This document shows positions 45,530 through 56,981 of a stretch of DNA of 64,000 nucleotides, one piece after another (within the stretch, counting starts at the first letter, position 1; the number at the start of each line of letters is the position of its first letter). A program made the translations under genes and the position numbers. This DNA is from Bicyclus anynana (taxonomy: Eukaryota; Arthropoda; Insecta; Lepidoptera; Nymphalidae). The DNA lies in NCBI RefSeq assembly GCF_947172395.1, contig NC_069100.1, positions 8,460,109 through 8,524,108 of the forward strand. The letters run 5' to 3'. Below the pieces are notes generated by a model. That model was not told the DNA's origin. It did not search any database and saw only the letters and a program-made list of their open reading frames with translations.

Positions 45530-47422
45530 AAATTTGCGGAAAAATACGCAAAATATTTGGGTCACATAATAGAAAATAATTCAGTAAGGCCTTTGAAAGA
45601 TTATTTGTCTGCTGTAAAAAACTTTCCACTTCCAAAAACAAAAAAAAATATACGCCAATTCTTAGGAAAAGTTAATTTTCATCATAAATTCATACCACAC
45701 AGTGCAATTATTTTAGATCCATTACACAATTTATTAAGAAAAGATGTGAAATTCATATGGACTGCAGAATGTCAAGAAGCATTTGATAAAATAAAAACAT
45801 TATTATGTTCAAAACCAGTTTTAAATATTTTTGACCCAGAACTACCAATATACATTTATACAGACGCTAGTATAAAGGGTGTAGGAGCGGTTTTGAAACA
45901 AAAAGATAAAAATCAGGATATAAGACCAGTTGCTTATTTCTCAAAAAAGTTAACTGAAACTCAAAAAAAGAAGAAAGCTATATATCTAGAGTGCCTAGCA
46001 ATAAAAGAATCTATAAAATATTGGCAACACTGGCTTATGGGAAAAGAATTTATTGTATATTCAGATCATAAACCATTAGAAAATATGAACATTAAATCAA
46101 GGACTGATGAGGAACTAGGAGATTTGATGTATTATTTATCTCAATATAATTTCAAGATAAAATATAACCCAGGAAAATCCAACCAGGAAGCCGACTGCTT
46201 AAGCAGAAACCCAGTTTTAGAACCACACGAAAACAGAGATGATTGTTTAAAAGTTGTAAATTTAATAAGTCTACAAGATATAAAGAATGACCAATATAGA
46301 AATCAAGACCTGCAAAAACAAAAACTTATTAACAAAAATGGAATTTACTACAAAAAGAATAAAAGACGGGAAAAGATTATATTATCAGAAGAGATGAGCA
46401 TAAATCTTATAAAAGATGTTCACGTTAGTTATTGTCACATTGGGAGGACCCAGATGATAAATAAATTAACACCATTTTATACAGCAAAAAATTTCATCAA
46501 AAACATTAAAGAAATGTGTGATGAATGTGAAACTTGTATTAAAAACAAATCAAGGAAGAAATCAAAATATGGTTTAATGTCTCATTTAGGTCCTGCAACA
46601 CAACCTTTTCACATTGTATCAATTGATACCATTGGCGGTTTTGGAGGATCACGATCAACAAAAAAATACTTACATCTTTTAGTTGATCATTTCACAAGAT
46701 ATGCTTATATTTCTACATCCAAGACACAAAGCTCCACAGATTTTATTAAACTAATGAAAAATGTTACAGAAACTTACAAAGTAGATATGGTATTAACAGA
46801 CCAGTACCCTGGTATCAATTCCAAGGAATTCAAAGAATTTCTGAACCAGGAAAATATAAAAATGATTTTCACTGCTGTGGATACACCTTTTTCAAATGGA
46901 CTTAATGAAAGGCTAAATCAAACATTAGTCAATAAAATAAGGTGTAAGATTAATGAAAATCAGAATAAAACAGCATGGAGTACAATTGCGCAAAAATGTG
47001 TAGAAAAATATAATGAAACAGAACACACTGTTACGAAATTTGCTCCAAAATACCTTTTAGAAGGAGAAAATGTGAATATTTTGCCAAATGAACTGAAATC
47101 AAGATACACTAAAGACGATCTAGAAAGAGACAGAAAACTAGCTTTGGAAAACACACTAAAATCTCACAATTATAATAAAAAAATATTCCACCAGAATAGG
47201 CAAGAATATATATTGAAAATAGGAGATAGAGTATATGTAGAAAACGGAAATCGTTTAAATAGAAAGAAAACCGATGAATTAAGAATTGGACCGTTCAAAA
47301 TTGTACAAAGGATTTCCAATTCAATCTATGAAGTTGATACCGGCCACAAAAAAGCGGAATCAAACTTTTATCATATCACAAAACTGTATCCTGTTCTTAA
47401 TGAGAGAACAATTATAAATTAG
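45530..47422 (+). pseudogene. Gypsy pol remnant: RT end, RNase H, integrase
   Basis: About 630 codons are open to TAG at 47420-47422, starting at FAEKYAKYLGHII, the end of the RT palm/thumb of Ty3/Gypsy pol, so the gene is 5'-truncated and has no native start. Visible in order are the RT connection region (IRQFLGKVNFHHKFIP), RNase H with YTDAS, a downstream Glu and SDHKPLE, an H2C2 zinc-binding domain with CDEC, and an integrase core with Asp in SIDTIGG, Asp in LTDQYPG and Glu in NGLNERLN at the canonical 35-residue spacing (DD35E). A GPF/Y-type C-terminal module (GPFKIVQ) follows. RNase H and integrase catalytic residues look intact. Without gag, protease and RT fingers the element cannot move on its own. 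Codon use is extremely A-rich. Confidence 0.94.
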
Positions 47423-47443
47423 AGAACATTATTTAGATAAAGT

Positions 47444-47463
47444 TCTTTTTTAAGGGGGGGAGA
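47444..47463 (+). other. Polypurine tract
   Basis: A run ending AAGGGGGGGAGA lies directly before the 3' LTR's TG, the expected plus-strand primer site for an LTR retrotransposon. Confidence 0.85.
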
Positions 47464-47776
47464 TGTAAAAAGAAAACCTCTTTAATATTATTTCTTTTTG
47501 GTACTTTTTTTTCATGACATTGTCACATTTGAAATATTCGATATATTATTTTTGACTTATTAGCAAAACATTAAAATTTTTATTAAAATATAAAGTAAAT
47601 GTAAATAATAGCGTTGAATGTTGTTTTTATATTTTATTTATAGGTAAGTTTTAGTTTAGTATTTAATTTAATAATTTAATGTAAAATATTGTAAATAACA
47701 ATTATATTTTATTTATAGAAACACAATCAAGCTTTTATTACTACTATCACATTTATGTGAAATAATTATCATTATA
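47464..47776 (+). repeat. 3' LTR
   Basis: Direct copy of the 5' LTR, no difference found by eye over about 313 bp. It is followed by (TA)n flank, so the last base is uncertain by several positions. Confidence 0.93.
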
Positions 47777-47893
47777 TATATATAAGAAATTTTTAGTATC
47801 ATAAAAGTTGGTAATTTGGTAGTTGGGATGTCAGCCCCGGTCACCATCAACAGAATGTATCTTTCACACATAAATATAGTGCGAACAGTCGAT

Positions 47894-48092
47894 GGGCGTT
47901 GGGGGTCTCAAATCACTGGAATGGCAGTAGAAAGCGCAGTGTTGGTCACCCCTCCATCAGGTGTACTGACATCAAACGAGTCGCAGGGATTCGCTGGATG
48001 CAGGCGACTTAAGATCGTGATGATTGGAGGTACCTATAAATGGCCTGTGTCCTGCAGTGGACGTCCATCGGCTGATATGATGATGATGATGA
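47894..48092 (+). mobile_element. RTE-type LINE 3' end fragment
   Basis: Plus-strand copy: RWGSQITGMAVESAV-like remnant of the VLEWRPRTGKRSVGRPP motif, then CAGTGGACGTCCATCGGCTG and a (ATG)n tail. It starts about 120 bp after the LTR retrotransposon. Confidence 0.75.
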
Positions 48093-50587
48093 AGTTATCT
48101 TTCCAGAATCAAAAATTATTTTATCACTCAGCGGCCACTTAACTACAATGTTGCAGCATGGTTTTTCAAATTCCATTATTTTATAGAAAGAGCCTGTTTA
48201 TGGGCCATTTAAATAAAATGATGACGTTGAGTTACATAAGATTTGTAACCTTAGCTGCTTGTTAAAAAATGGATGAGGATCCCATAAAAAGAGCATTTGG
48301 AGGTTGAACCATTCGTATCTTTTGTCAATTGGCATTGAAGCAATGTATTTCAGCTCAATAGAATAATCGCAGCCATTATCTCGTTGATTGGAGTGCTCTG
48401 TACTGTTAACAACTTATTGATGTAGGTACCTAACTTTAACTGAGCTTTTTTAAGTGATAGAACTTTTATTTGTGTCTTTTGCAAGGGTTAATTTTGAAAA
48501 TACTGGAGGGGATGTTTGAAACGAGGCTTCGGCTTTATTTTACAGCCCTTCTGGAGAAGGAGTACTGCCATACTGCTGAATGATATTCAATATTTTAATC
48601 TATTTTATTTTATTATCTATCTAGGTAGCTATCTAGCTAGCTTATCTCCTAAAGCTACGTAATACTTATTATATTTTGTATTACTTAATGAAAAATGCAC
48701 TCTCAAATACGCTCGATTGACTTTAATTCCGCAATAAATCAAATTAGACGAATAACTCTGCTGTGCTGAATAATTTTCGTAGCGATAGGTACCTACTATC
48801 TGTCCCAAGTTGACTTTCTAAGACATATTGATATTGCTGTTTTCCAAAAAATCTGTACATCCTCGTTTTATATATCTAACAAAGTACTCTCAAAGCTCAT
48901 TGCATTCTGTCACTAACGTATCGTCGAGCTCAATGCATTCTGTCACCAGCATATGGTCTGTGGCGGAGCTGTCAAACTGACATGTTGTAAAATCAGCTGC
49001 TCCAAGAAAGGAGATGATCCGTTTCAGGTCCACTCTTGTACCCCATATCATTAAAATTTAAAAAATACAGGGAATTTATTAAAGTGAATCAATCTAACTA
49101 AATTAAAAAGAAATAAATAAAATAAAAACCCAAGTTTTATCAAGTTATATCAAGATGGCGCCCATAGAGCAACTATGACATGACAGTTGACAGCTAACGT
49201 CAAATCGATTAATGTATTGAAAACGTCATCTATCCGCCATTACTACCCATAATTGTGTTGCATTTCTTGGGTGATATTATTATTTCGAAAGAATTAAAGT
49301 AAATTCGTAGATTTGTATAATCAAAAATAGTTAAAAATAATATATTAGTTTATTTCCGCCAGGGTACAATAGACCTGGGCTCCATACAATTTTGGACCTT
49401 TTAATAATTTAAGTTTTTATTGTTTCTTTTAACTTTTTATTGACCAAAGAACAGCGTCTTATAAAAAGTAGCCATAATAACGGATTTTAGGCTAAAGACT
49501 CGTGTAAATCACGTCACAACACAAGGTCGGCGCGCGTCCTTGCCTGCTATCGCGGCTCTGCTCTGAGCCAAGGCTAGTCGACTGGTCACTACAACTACTA
49601 AATATTCTATTACTAATTTTGGTAAATTATTTAGACATGAATAGGTACGTCTTACTATTTCCACAGTATAACACAATCTGAAACCAATATATCCCATTGG
49701 TACATCTCTATCAATATAATTACATATACATAAGAACAACAAAGAATTTAGAATGCTAACGCTTACCAATCACGTGAATAGAAATTCATTTATTTCAAAC
49801 TTCGTGTGCAACTTTTGTATATTTCACCGTTAAATTGTAAAATACGTTAGTTTATATCTAATCTAGCGTAATCTGTCATTATATTGTGAACATACTGATT
49901 ACAATTTAACATGTTATTTTTGGTATATTAAAATCTACCCTGCATTTGTTAATATTAATGCAATTGTTAATAGCTATCTTAAAGGGAAGTCGACAATTTA
50001 AACAGTTATTGTTATATTTCAACCAATTTACTCATAACATTGATAAGTTATATGCATAAAACTTCCTCATGAATCACTCTTATGTATTGGTGGAAATGAA
50101 AATCAATCACCGATCACGAACAGACAGACAGCCACGACAGAGTACTTTGTTTTATAATATGATAGATAGGCTATTATTATAATGCTTTTAAAAATCAAAA
50201 TCAGTCAAATAATTCATTATTCTAACAAAATTTTGGATTTTTGGATGTTTTTCAAATTAACGCTTTTAAATGCTAACTAGTTTTAGAAATAATCTGAAGC
50301 ACTTACTTTCACAGATATAATAGATACGGTATTAACCTTGGCTATTGTTGGTGAAATAACTTTATTGCGTTTACCGTCGTTACCAAAGCGATGGGTCATT
50401 ATTCATACACATTCCTTACCTTACCTACTTGAAGATACGACTATTACGACTTGCGGAGGTCATTTTCCCTTAATTGTTATTTTTAGAGTTCCTTAAATGG
50501 AAAAGAAATGGGAATTCTTTTGGAAAATAACATATATATTTATAGACTGCTACGCACGTGAGTTGCGGGATAATTATCATAATCAAC
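48093..50587. other. No gene seen
   Basis: A 35-bp near-duplicate (GCTCATTGCATTCTGTCAC and GCTCAATGCATTCTGTCAC) at 48890-48955, and a small GC-rich block at 49515-49580. No coding signal. Confidence 0.55.
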
Positions 50588-50880
50588 ATCATTATCAGCC
50601 GATGGACGTCCATTGCTGGACAGGTCTCTTTTAAAAACTTCCAAATACAACCAGTGTTGAGCTACTCAACTCAGTGTGGAGCGACCCTCCACTAGGTGGA
50701 CCGTTGGATACACCAACGGTCCACCTAGTGGAGGGTCGACCAACGCTGCAACTTCCGGCATTGAGTCTCCAATCCAGCACCTTGAGACTCCGACGGCTCT
50801 TTATAGTGCCCCGCCCATTGCCACTTCAGTTTCACAATTCGTTGTGCTATGTTCTTGACTTCTTTGCTTTGTGGTTCTTG
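50588..50880 (-). mobile_element. RTE-type LINE 3' end fragment with internal hairpin
   Basis: Tail family as at 23024-23336 on the minus strand, with CCGCCCATTGCCACTTCAG (KWQWAGH) at its far end. It contains a perfect 26-bp inverted duplication at 50682-50738. Confidence 0.78.
50682..50738. repeat. Perfect 26-bp hairpin in RTE tail
   Basis: Arms 50682-50707 and 50713-50738 with a 5-base ATACA loop. Confidence 0.92.
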
Positions 50881-51984
50881 GTTAACGGGGCTATAGTTGG
50901 TAATAATTGTTAATTTTATTTCATAATTTAAGTTAAAACCTTCCTAACCCAATATACTTTCTAGTAAACCACAAGTTAAGTAGCAGAATACTAAATTACT
51001 TTAATTGTTAAAGCGTACAGTATTATAAGGATGTATCCAACCTGCCTGCCTGGCTCACTTTTAACCCTAGTGCGTAAGAAGATACAATAGCCATTTATGG
51101 TCTACCGTAAAATTAAAAATCCGTTGAATGTAATTCCCCCGATACTTAACTACGTTAAGAATGTTGGACGCCTATATATTTAGTGTGATGACATTCATCA
51201 TTGGGCTGACATTACACTACAATGTCCTGCAGGCTGATTATGTATCTCGACGTATCACTTCTAACTGTGTAACGCAAAGCTAAATTGAACACTAGAGTGT
51301 TTTTGCAATTCCGATTATGTAAGACAAAAGACAGCCACAATGCCTAGTGATATCGTTCTAGGCGCAAAATTTTATCGACATTATGCGACTAAATAAAATA
51401 CACCCTTTCCCGGTACTACTTACTACGGGTGCGGCATACTTTTGCACATATACGCATTATACTTGATTTTGCTGTTTGTCTGTGGTGAAGTGAAGTGCCA
51501 TAGTTTCTTTGTTGGTAAACAAAGCCGTATTAAAATATTAATAAAAAAATTGGTTTCGTTGGATCAAAGTACTTGCTACTGCTAGTTTTTTGTTTTCAAT
51601 AGAAGTAATTAATTAATCATTTTATCGTATACATTTTTATTAGTGTTAATAGTTAATTTATCAAAGTAAACGGCCACTTTTACATAAAACATTATCTACA
51701 CGAAAGTTCTTCAAAGTTTTATCGTCTGCCTATGATTAATTTAATGGTCGTTGTGACAATATGTAAAGTATATTTTATAGTGTTTTGTATATTAAAGTTT
51801 ATCGCTTGCAACTAAAGATGTCCGGGAAACTCAATGATCGCCAATTGGAACTCTAATTGGAGATTGCAGAGTGCCACCCAAACTTGGCGATGGGTTGTTT
51901 TGGAGGGCCTTTGGAAAGTCAGGCTACTAAATAAACCTTCCGTGTTCGCGTCTGCCAGTGGCGTTGTGTAAGTTATCACATATC
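50881..51984. other. No gene seen
   Basis: AT-rich; nothing recognised. Confidence 0.6.
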
Positions 51985-52190
51985 TATATTCTATATTATT
52001 ATTTTAAAGAGGATGAGAGGAAATTTTTGATATTGTAGGGGGTAATCTCTGGATCTACTAAACCGATTTTAAAAATTCTTTCACCAACAGAAAGTCACAT
52101 AACTTGTGAGTGTAATAGGCTATATTTTATCCCTATAGTCCCAAGGGAGTGGGAACTATGCAGGTGGAACCGTCAAGCATCATATAGTAA
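51985..52190 (+). mobile_element. Helitron-like repeat, degraded
   Basis: GATCTACTAAACCGATTTTA, ATTCTTTCACCAACAGAAAG and AGGCTATATTTTATCCC identify the family; the ends are lost. Confidence 0.45.
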
Positions 52191-52670
52191 TTATATTCAA
52201 TTGAAATTCATAATTTTCTATTATAAGCTTAACATAATACTTGGTTTTGTGACTAGCATATTGCATTAAGAAGCCTATTTAAACCACAACTATACCTGCA
52301 CCATGTAACCTTTAAGTTCTAAGCATTAAGTACAACACGAATAATCAAAATCAAACTTTGTCTTATTATGCAGATGTATTAGAATTGTTTGTATTTGTAG
52401 GTGTTTGTTTTAGTTACATTAAGGCTAAATATAAAATCCTACCTTGATTAGTAATTTTTTTATGATGATTGAGGCTAGCCACTTAAAATAATTAATTCAA
52501 ATTTCAATTACAATATATAGTTAAGTTAAATCCTACAAGTATATGTATCTCCTACAAAACTGGATAAAATATAAGGCAAATCAAAAAACAAAAGAGCTCA
52601 GTTTAATCCCATAAAAGCCCAGTTGCTGCAGAGTATAGACTAGAGGGTTTGCCAGGGATATAGGTCCATA
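52191..52670. other. No gene seen
   Basis: AT-rich; nothing recognised. Confidence 0.6.
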
Positions 52671-52930
52671 AGCACAGCAATAGCCCAGTGGAGTGTAACC
52701 TCTGCCTCAGATTCCAGAGGGTGTGGGTTTGTATCCAGTCCGGGGCATGCAGCTCCAACTTTTCAGTTGTGTACATTTTAAGATATTAAATATCACATGT
52801 ATCAAATGGTGAAGGAAAACATCGTGAGGAAACCTGCATACCAGATAATTCTCTTAATTCTCTGCTTATGTGAAGTCTGCTAATCCGCTTTGGGGTCAGA
52901 GTGGTGGACTATTGGTCTAATCATGAATGA
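52671..52930 (+). mobile_element. tRNA-derived SINE, family 2
   Basis: Head AATAGCCCAGTGGAGTGTAA with a mutated B box (GGTTTGTATCC), body to GGTCTAATCATGAATGAATG. Confidence 0.75.
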
Positions 52931-53148
52931 ATGAATAGTATTACCTAATCCAATGTATGTAATTCTTAATGATAATAATTGCTAATTCAAATAATAATTT
53001 GTACTTTATATTTTCTTTTATTATGTGCATGTTCAGCTTAATAAATATTGTACATTTTGATTTGTTAAATATCATCATTTTGATTTGTTAAATATCACAT
53101 ATAATGAATATTGTTATCATTTACAATAATGTATTGTTTATCTATACT

Positions 53149-53905
53149 TCTATACTAATATTATAAAGAGGTAAAGTTTGTAAGTTTGTAAGTTTGTCAC
53201 ATTTTTTAAATGGGGTAATCTTCGGAACTACTGGTCCGATTTTAAAAATTCTTTCACCAGTAGAATGCTACATTATCGGGGAGTGCTATAGGCTATATTT
53301 TATATTGGTATCATATATATTAGCCGAGTTATCACAGTTTTTGTCATACAGGTCGGACTGAAAATCCTCCTTAACAGACTTATTCGCATGCGCTGCCTTA
53401 ATTATTGTGTAAAATTGAAATTAATGTATGGAGACTTTATGTATCTTTAAAAGTTCTACAAAAAAGTCCGCGACACCATATATCTATCTTCTATATATTA
53501 GCAGATATAGTACCTTTTGTGTTTTAAAAATTATTAATTTTATATACTTAGGTTTACGTCATTATTTATACAACTAAACTTTAATCCTTATTAAAATAAA
53601 TTATTTAATAATCACAAGGATATTATGGAGATAAGATTTGCCCTTTACAGTATGTTAATTACTTTAATAGTTTCGGAGATAATACAAAATTTCTAAAAGA
53701 CGCAGAAATTCCGCTATATGACGCCCGGCGCTTTCATTTACGTAGTTCCCGTTCCCGTGTGAATATGGGGATCAAACATAGCCTATGACACTCGCAAATA
53801 ACGTAGCTTTCTATTGGTAAAACAATTTTCCAAATCGGTCCACTAGATCCAGAGATTACCTCCTACAACCACACAAACTTTACCTCTTTATATTATTAAC
53901 ATAGA
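53149..53905. mobile_element. 540-bp repeat plus inverted Helitron-like end
   Basis: 53149-53694 is nearly identical to 63458-64000. It is followed at about 53722-53905 by a minus-strand Helitron-like stretch, so that the outer ends (ATATTATAAAGAGGTAAAG and CTTTACCTCTTTATATTATT) are inverted. Confidence 0.55.
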
Positions 53906-54240
53906 AGTCTCTATTTCTCTTGGTCATACCACCACCACAGTAGATATATTACAAGCAGTAGTTGGACTTCATACTAAAGGTCGAAACGCGAGCTATACCT
54001 ACGCAGCTCGTACGTGGGGTGATCGTGGGGTGAAGACCGTTGCGACTGTGCCGCGGTGACGAACGCAGTGTATTGGATTTTTTAATTATGACGACTAGGA
54101 AAAAAGTTATTATTTTTACGTAAAGAAGTTGTTTGAATTTAACAACATTATTGTGTTGCTCATACTTTAATGTATTTGAATAAAAAAAGTAAAGAGCCAG
54201 CTGATATCAATATACCTATCCAGATTTTTTTATTAAACTA
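53906..54240. other. No gene seen
   Basis: A short higher-GC stretch at 54000-54070 without an identifiable gene. Confidence 0.55.
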
Positions 54241-54360
54241 CTAGCGAACCCGGTCAATCTCAATTTGTTTTTTGTAGTTCCTTCCCTACATGCCAAGTCA
54301 GGGTCAATTTTTTATCGTCTATTCTATAGTGTGGGGGTATCGTTATCGGTATTTTTGTAC
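54241..54360 (-). mobile_element. Helitron-like 3' end, reverse orientation
   Basis: A|CTAGCGAACCCGGTCAATC, the reverse of the GACCGGGTCCGCTAG end at 12681. Confidence 0.45.
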
Positions 54361-54744
54361 ATTACATAAGGGTTTAAAGTGCTAACATAATCTACGGAAC
54401 CCTACACTGCGCGTGGCCCGACACGCACTTGACCGATTTTTTATTATTTGGTCACCTAGTGTGGTGGTAATAGATAGATGGCATCACCAAAATAAATATA
54501 TGAAGGTCCTTCAAGATCATTGATTAGTATCAGCCTTATTTAAATCTACCAATCAAAAAACAACACGCATTTTATTGATCACTTCCTATTTTACTACAAT
54601 TTACAAAGTATTTTATTTGTTTATTTAAAAAAAAGTATATTTACAATCACATAACTAAATGGAAACACAAAGTTGGCAAATGTAATTAAAATGCTGGAGG
54701 TAGGCAGCCCTATCACATGTTTACGGAGCGCGCGGCTGTAGGTA

Positions 54745-55212
54745 TTTATTTCAAAAATATGGCCGAGTTATTATACTGCTTGTAATATATCTACTGTGCC
54801 ACCACTCTCGAAGGACTGGACCGATTTTGCTAGAGGTAGGAGTAAGATAGAGAAGTTACAGGGTAGGGTAGGGTACGGGTAGGGAAGCGTAGGGGTAGGG
54901 TAGGTTTAGGGCCGGGTTTAGGGTAGTGGTAGGGTAGGGGTAGAGGTAGGGTAGTGGTAGGGTAGAGGTACGGGTAGGATAGGGAAGTGGTAGGGTGAGG
55001 GTAGGATAGGCGTGAGATAGGGGTACGGGTGGGATAGGGGTACGGGTGGGATAGGGTTAGGAAAGGGATAGGGTACGGGGGGAGGGTAGGGGTAGGATGG
55101 GGGTAGGGTGTAGGTAAGGTAGGGGTAGGTTTGGGGTAGGGTAGGGTAGGGTAGGGGTAGTAGTAAAGTTGACATCGAAATTTACGCGGACGAAGTCGCG
55201 GGCGTCCGCTAG
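54745..55212 (+). mobile_element. Helitron-like element carrying a G-rich minisatellite
   Basis: Begins near ATGGCCGAGTTATTATACTG, contains the GGGTA array, and ends CGTCCGCTAG|T at 55212. The stem GCGGACG/CGTCCGC (55186-55192 and 55203-55209) overlaps the terminus. Confidence 0.5.
54863..55160 (+). repeat. Imperfect (GGGTA)n minisatellite
   Basis: About 300 bp of 5-7 bp units such as GGGTAGGGTAGGGTACGGG, strongly G-biased on the plus strand. Units differ by point changes. It resembles but is not the insect telomere repeat TTAGG. Confidence 0.9.
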
Positions 55213-55506
55213 TGATAACTATATTTATTAACTTCGTCTGAAAAGAAGCTCAACATAAATACAACAAAGTATTATTTTTGTTATCACCATCTCACAGAAA
55301 TATATTGTAGAAGCAAGTAATATACCTGAGGTATAAATATTTCAATTAACCCCCCCCCCCTAGATTTGTCATTTATATAAACTCTTAATCAAGATATAAT
55401 ACATAGGCCATTTCTTATCTCAATATTCCCACAGGAATGAGATCTACTTAAAGAAACCGGGGGCATATGTAGTTCATGTAATAAAAAAAAATTTTCTACA
55501 TTTCAG

Positions 55507-55638
55507 ATCAACATGAAGATGTGGGCTCTAAACTTTGAGTGCCAGGGACTGACTATGGAAGTCTCCATGTCGCTGGTCACCATTGAGGTGCAAAACACCT
55601 TGAAAAAATTGGTCATTCTGAATCCTTCATCTCTATGA
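55507..55638 (+). CDS. Candidate terminal exon, unknown protein
   Basis: After a good acceptor (CTACATTTCAG, ending 55506) 43 codons run open (MKMWALNFECQGLTMEVSM ... LVILNPSSL) to TGA 55636-55638. ATTAAA follows within 30 bp. Base composition is less AT-rich than the flanks. No upstream exon or domain was recognised, and a chance open frame or a processed remnant cannot be excluded. Confidence 0.28.
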   Translation: MNMKMWALNFECQGLTMEVSMSLVTIEVQNTLKKLVILNPSSL

Positions 55639-56197
55639 ACGATTCATGAAGAAAGAATTAAACAAACATTTAATGAACAGATTTTTTATAAGATTATTAT
55701 CAATAATGACATTGCATATGAGAGAAAATTGTCAAATATAATTTCATTTTAATTTAATATAGTTAATTATGACATCACTGTATATAAAGAATATGATTAT
55801 TATCATTTGGTTAATTTCAGTATTACATAGTATTAGATAAAAATTTTATTGTAAAATTGCACATCAAAATATGTTTTATTATCTATTATTAGGAGGAAAT
55901 ATTATTTAACTATTATTATTATCCCTAATAGCCCAGTGAATGTGACCCCTGCCTCCAATTCCGGAGGGTGTGGGTTCGAACCCGTTCCGGGGCACGCACC
56001 TCCAACTTTTCAGTTGTGTGCATTTTAAGAAACTAAATATCACGTGTCTCAAACAGTGAAGGAAAACATCGTGAGGAAACCTGCATACCAGAGAATTCTC
56101 TTAATTCTCTGCATATGTGATGTCTGCCAATGTAATCCAAATATGCTGGCCCATATTCGGCTCCTGTCAGAATGAGAGGGGTTAGGCATTGGCCTTC

Positions 56198-56334
56198 CCT
56201 TACCTTATCAGCCGATAGACGTCCACTGCTGGACATAGGCCTCTTACATGGACCTCCAAGCACAACGACCTTGAGCCGCGAACATCCAACCAACCGACCA
56301 ACCACGCTTTCCAGTGCGGGGTCTCCCGAGTGCG
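56198..56334 (-). mobile_element. RTE-type LINE tail nested in a SINE
   Basis: A minus-strand GACGTCCACTGCTGGACATA block with a broken remainder interrupts the SINE at 55922-56400; SINE sequence (GGTTAGGCA...CTAACCCCTCTTACTG) resumes on the far side. Confidence 0.65.
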
Positions 56335-56400
56335 GGTAGGCACTAACCCCTCTTACTGGGGGAGACTCGAGCTCAGCAGTGAGCCGAATATGTGTTTATA

Positions 56401-56493
<93 letters not shown>
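56401..56493 (+). repeat. (ATG)31 microsatellite
   Basis: Uninterrupted; the 3' tail of the SINE that starts at 55922. The poly-His frame on the other strand is not a gene. Confidence 0.95.
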
Positions 56494-56496
<3 letters not shown>

Positions 56497-56500
56497 ATTT

Positions 56501-56981
56501 AAGTAATTGTAAAAGAAAAATATTACATTAGTTGTTTTCAATACAATTCAATAATTTTAAGAACAAAACATGTACCTACCACATTGTAGGAAATAAATAA
56601 ATAATGATTTGATTAAAAACAATGTTGTTTAATGTTAAGCAGGTAGGGCCAGGTAGTTAAAGTAGATACTCTATATTTGTGTAACATCTATTACTTAAAA
56701 ATAAAAAATATATTTACTTGTGTTGGTATTTTTTATTCAGACTAGATATATTGTTGTTGACAAATTTTGTTATAATATATATCTTTCATTCTTTAGTTTA
56801 ATTTAATCAAGAAACGACCCTACTTACACATATAGGTACCCCCTCTAACAAAAATAGACTGAAGTATAGGTAAATATTTAACAAAAATGTAAATTAAAAA
56901 TTAATTATAGATTAATTAAAAACATGACTACAATTTGAATTATCAACTTTAATAATTTGCTTCAAAATAAAAACATATACG
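56501..56981. other. No gene seen
   Basis: AT-rich; nothing recognised. Confidence 0.6.

Larger units (their letters stand above)
45139..47776 (+). mobile_element. Rearranged Ty3/Gypsy LTR retrotransposon
   Basis: The element has two direct LTRs of about 313 bp (45139-45451, 47464-47776) that look identical by eye, a polypurine tract just before the 3' LTR, and a pol-derived frame between them. It is not full length: after the 5' LTR comes an inverted copy of 76 bp of LTR, then pol starts within reverse transcriptase. Gag, protease, most of RT and any primer-binding site are absent. No envelope gene is present. It sits in a short (TA)n target (AATATATA at 45131-45138; TATATATA after 47776), so the target-site duplication, perhaps ATATA, and the exact LTR ends are ambiguous. 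Identical LTRs argue for a very recent insertion. Confidence 0.95.
55922..56500 (+). mobile_element. SINE family 2 interrupted by RTE tail, long ATG tail
   Basis: Head TAATAGCCCAGTGAATGTGA with B box GGGTTCGAACCC, body to 56197, then an RTE fragment to about 56334. SINE sequence then resumes and ends in 31 ATG units (56401-56493). Confidence 0.75.

Noticed and set aside
54863..55160. Telomeric or subtelomeric repeat
   Set aside because: The units are GGGTA-type and irregular, while insect telomeres are TTAGG; it ends inside a CTAG-terminated mobile element.
54918..55175. Pro/Tyr-rich minus-strand frame
   Set aside because: Antisense of the G-rich minisatellite; no gene signals.
56353..56541. 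Poly-His minus-strand frame
   Set aside because: Produced by the (ATG)31 microsatellite tail of a SINE.
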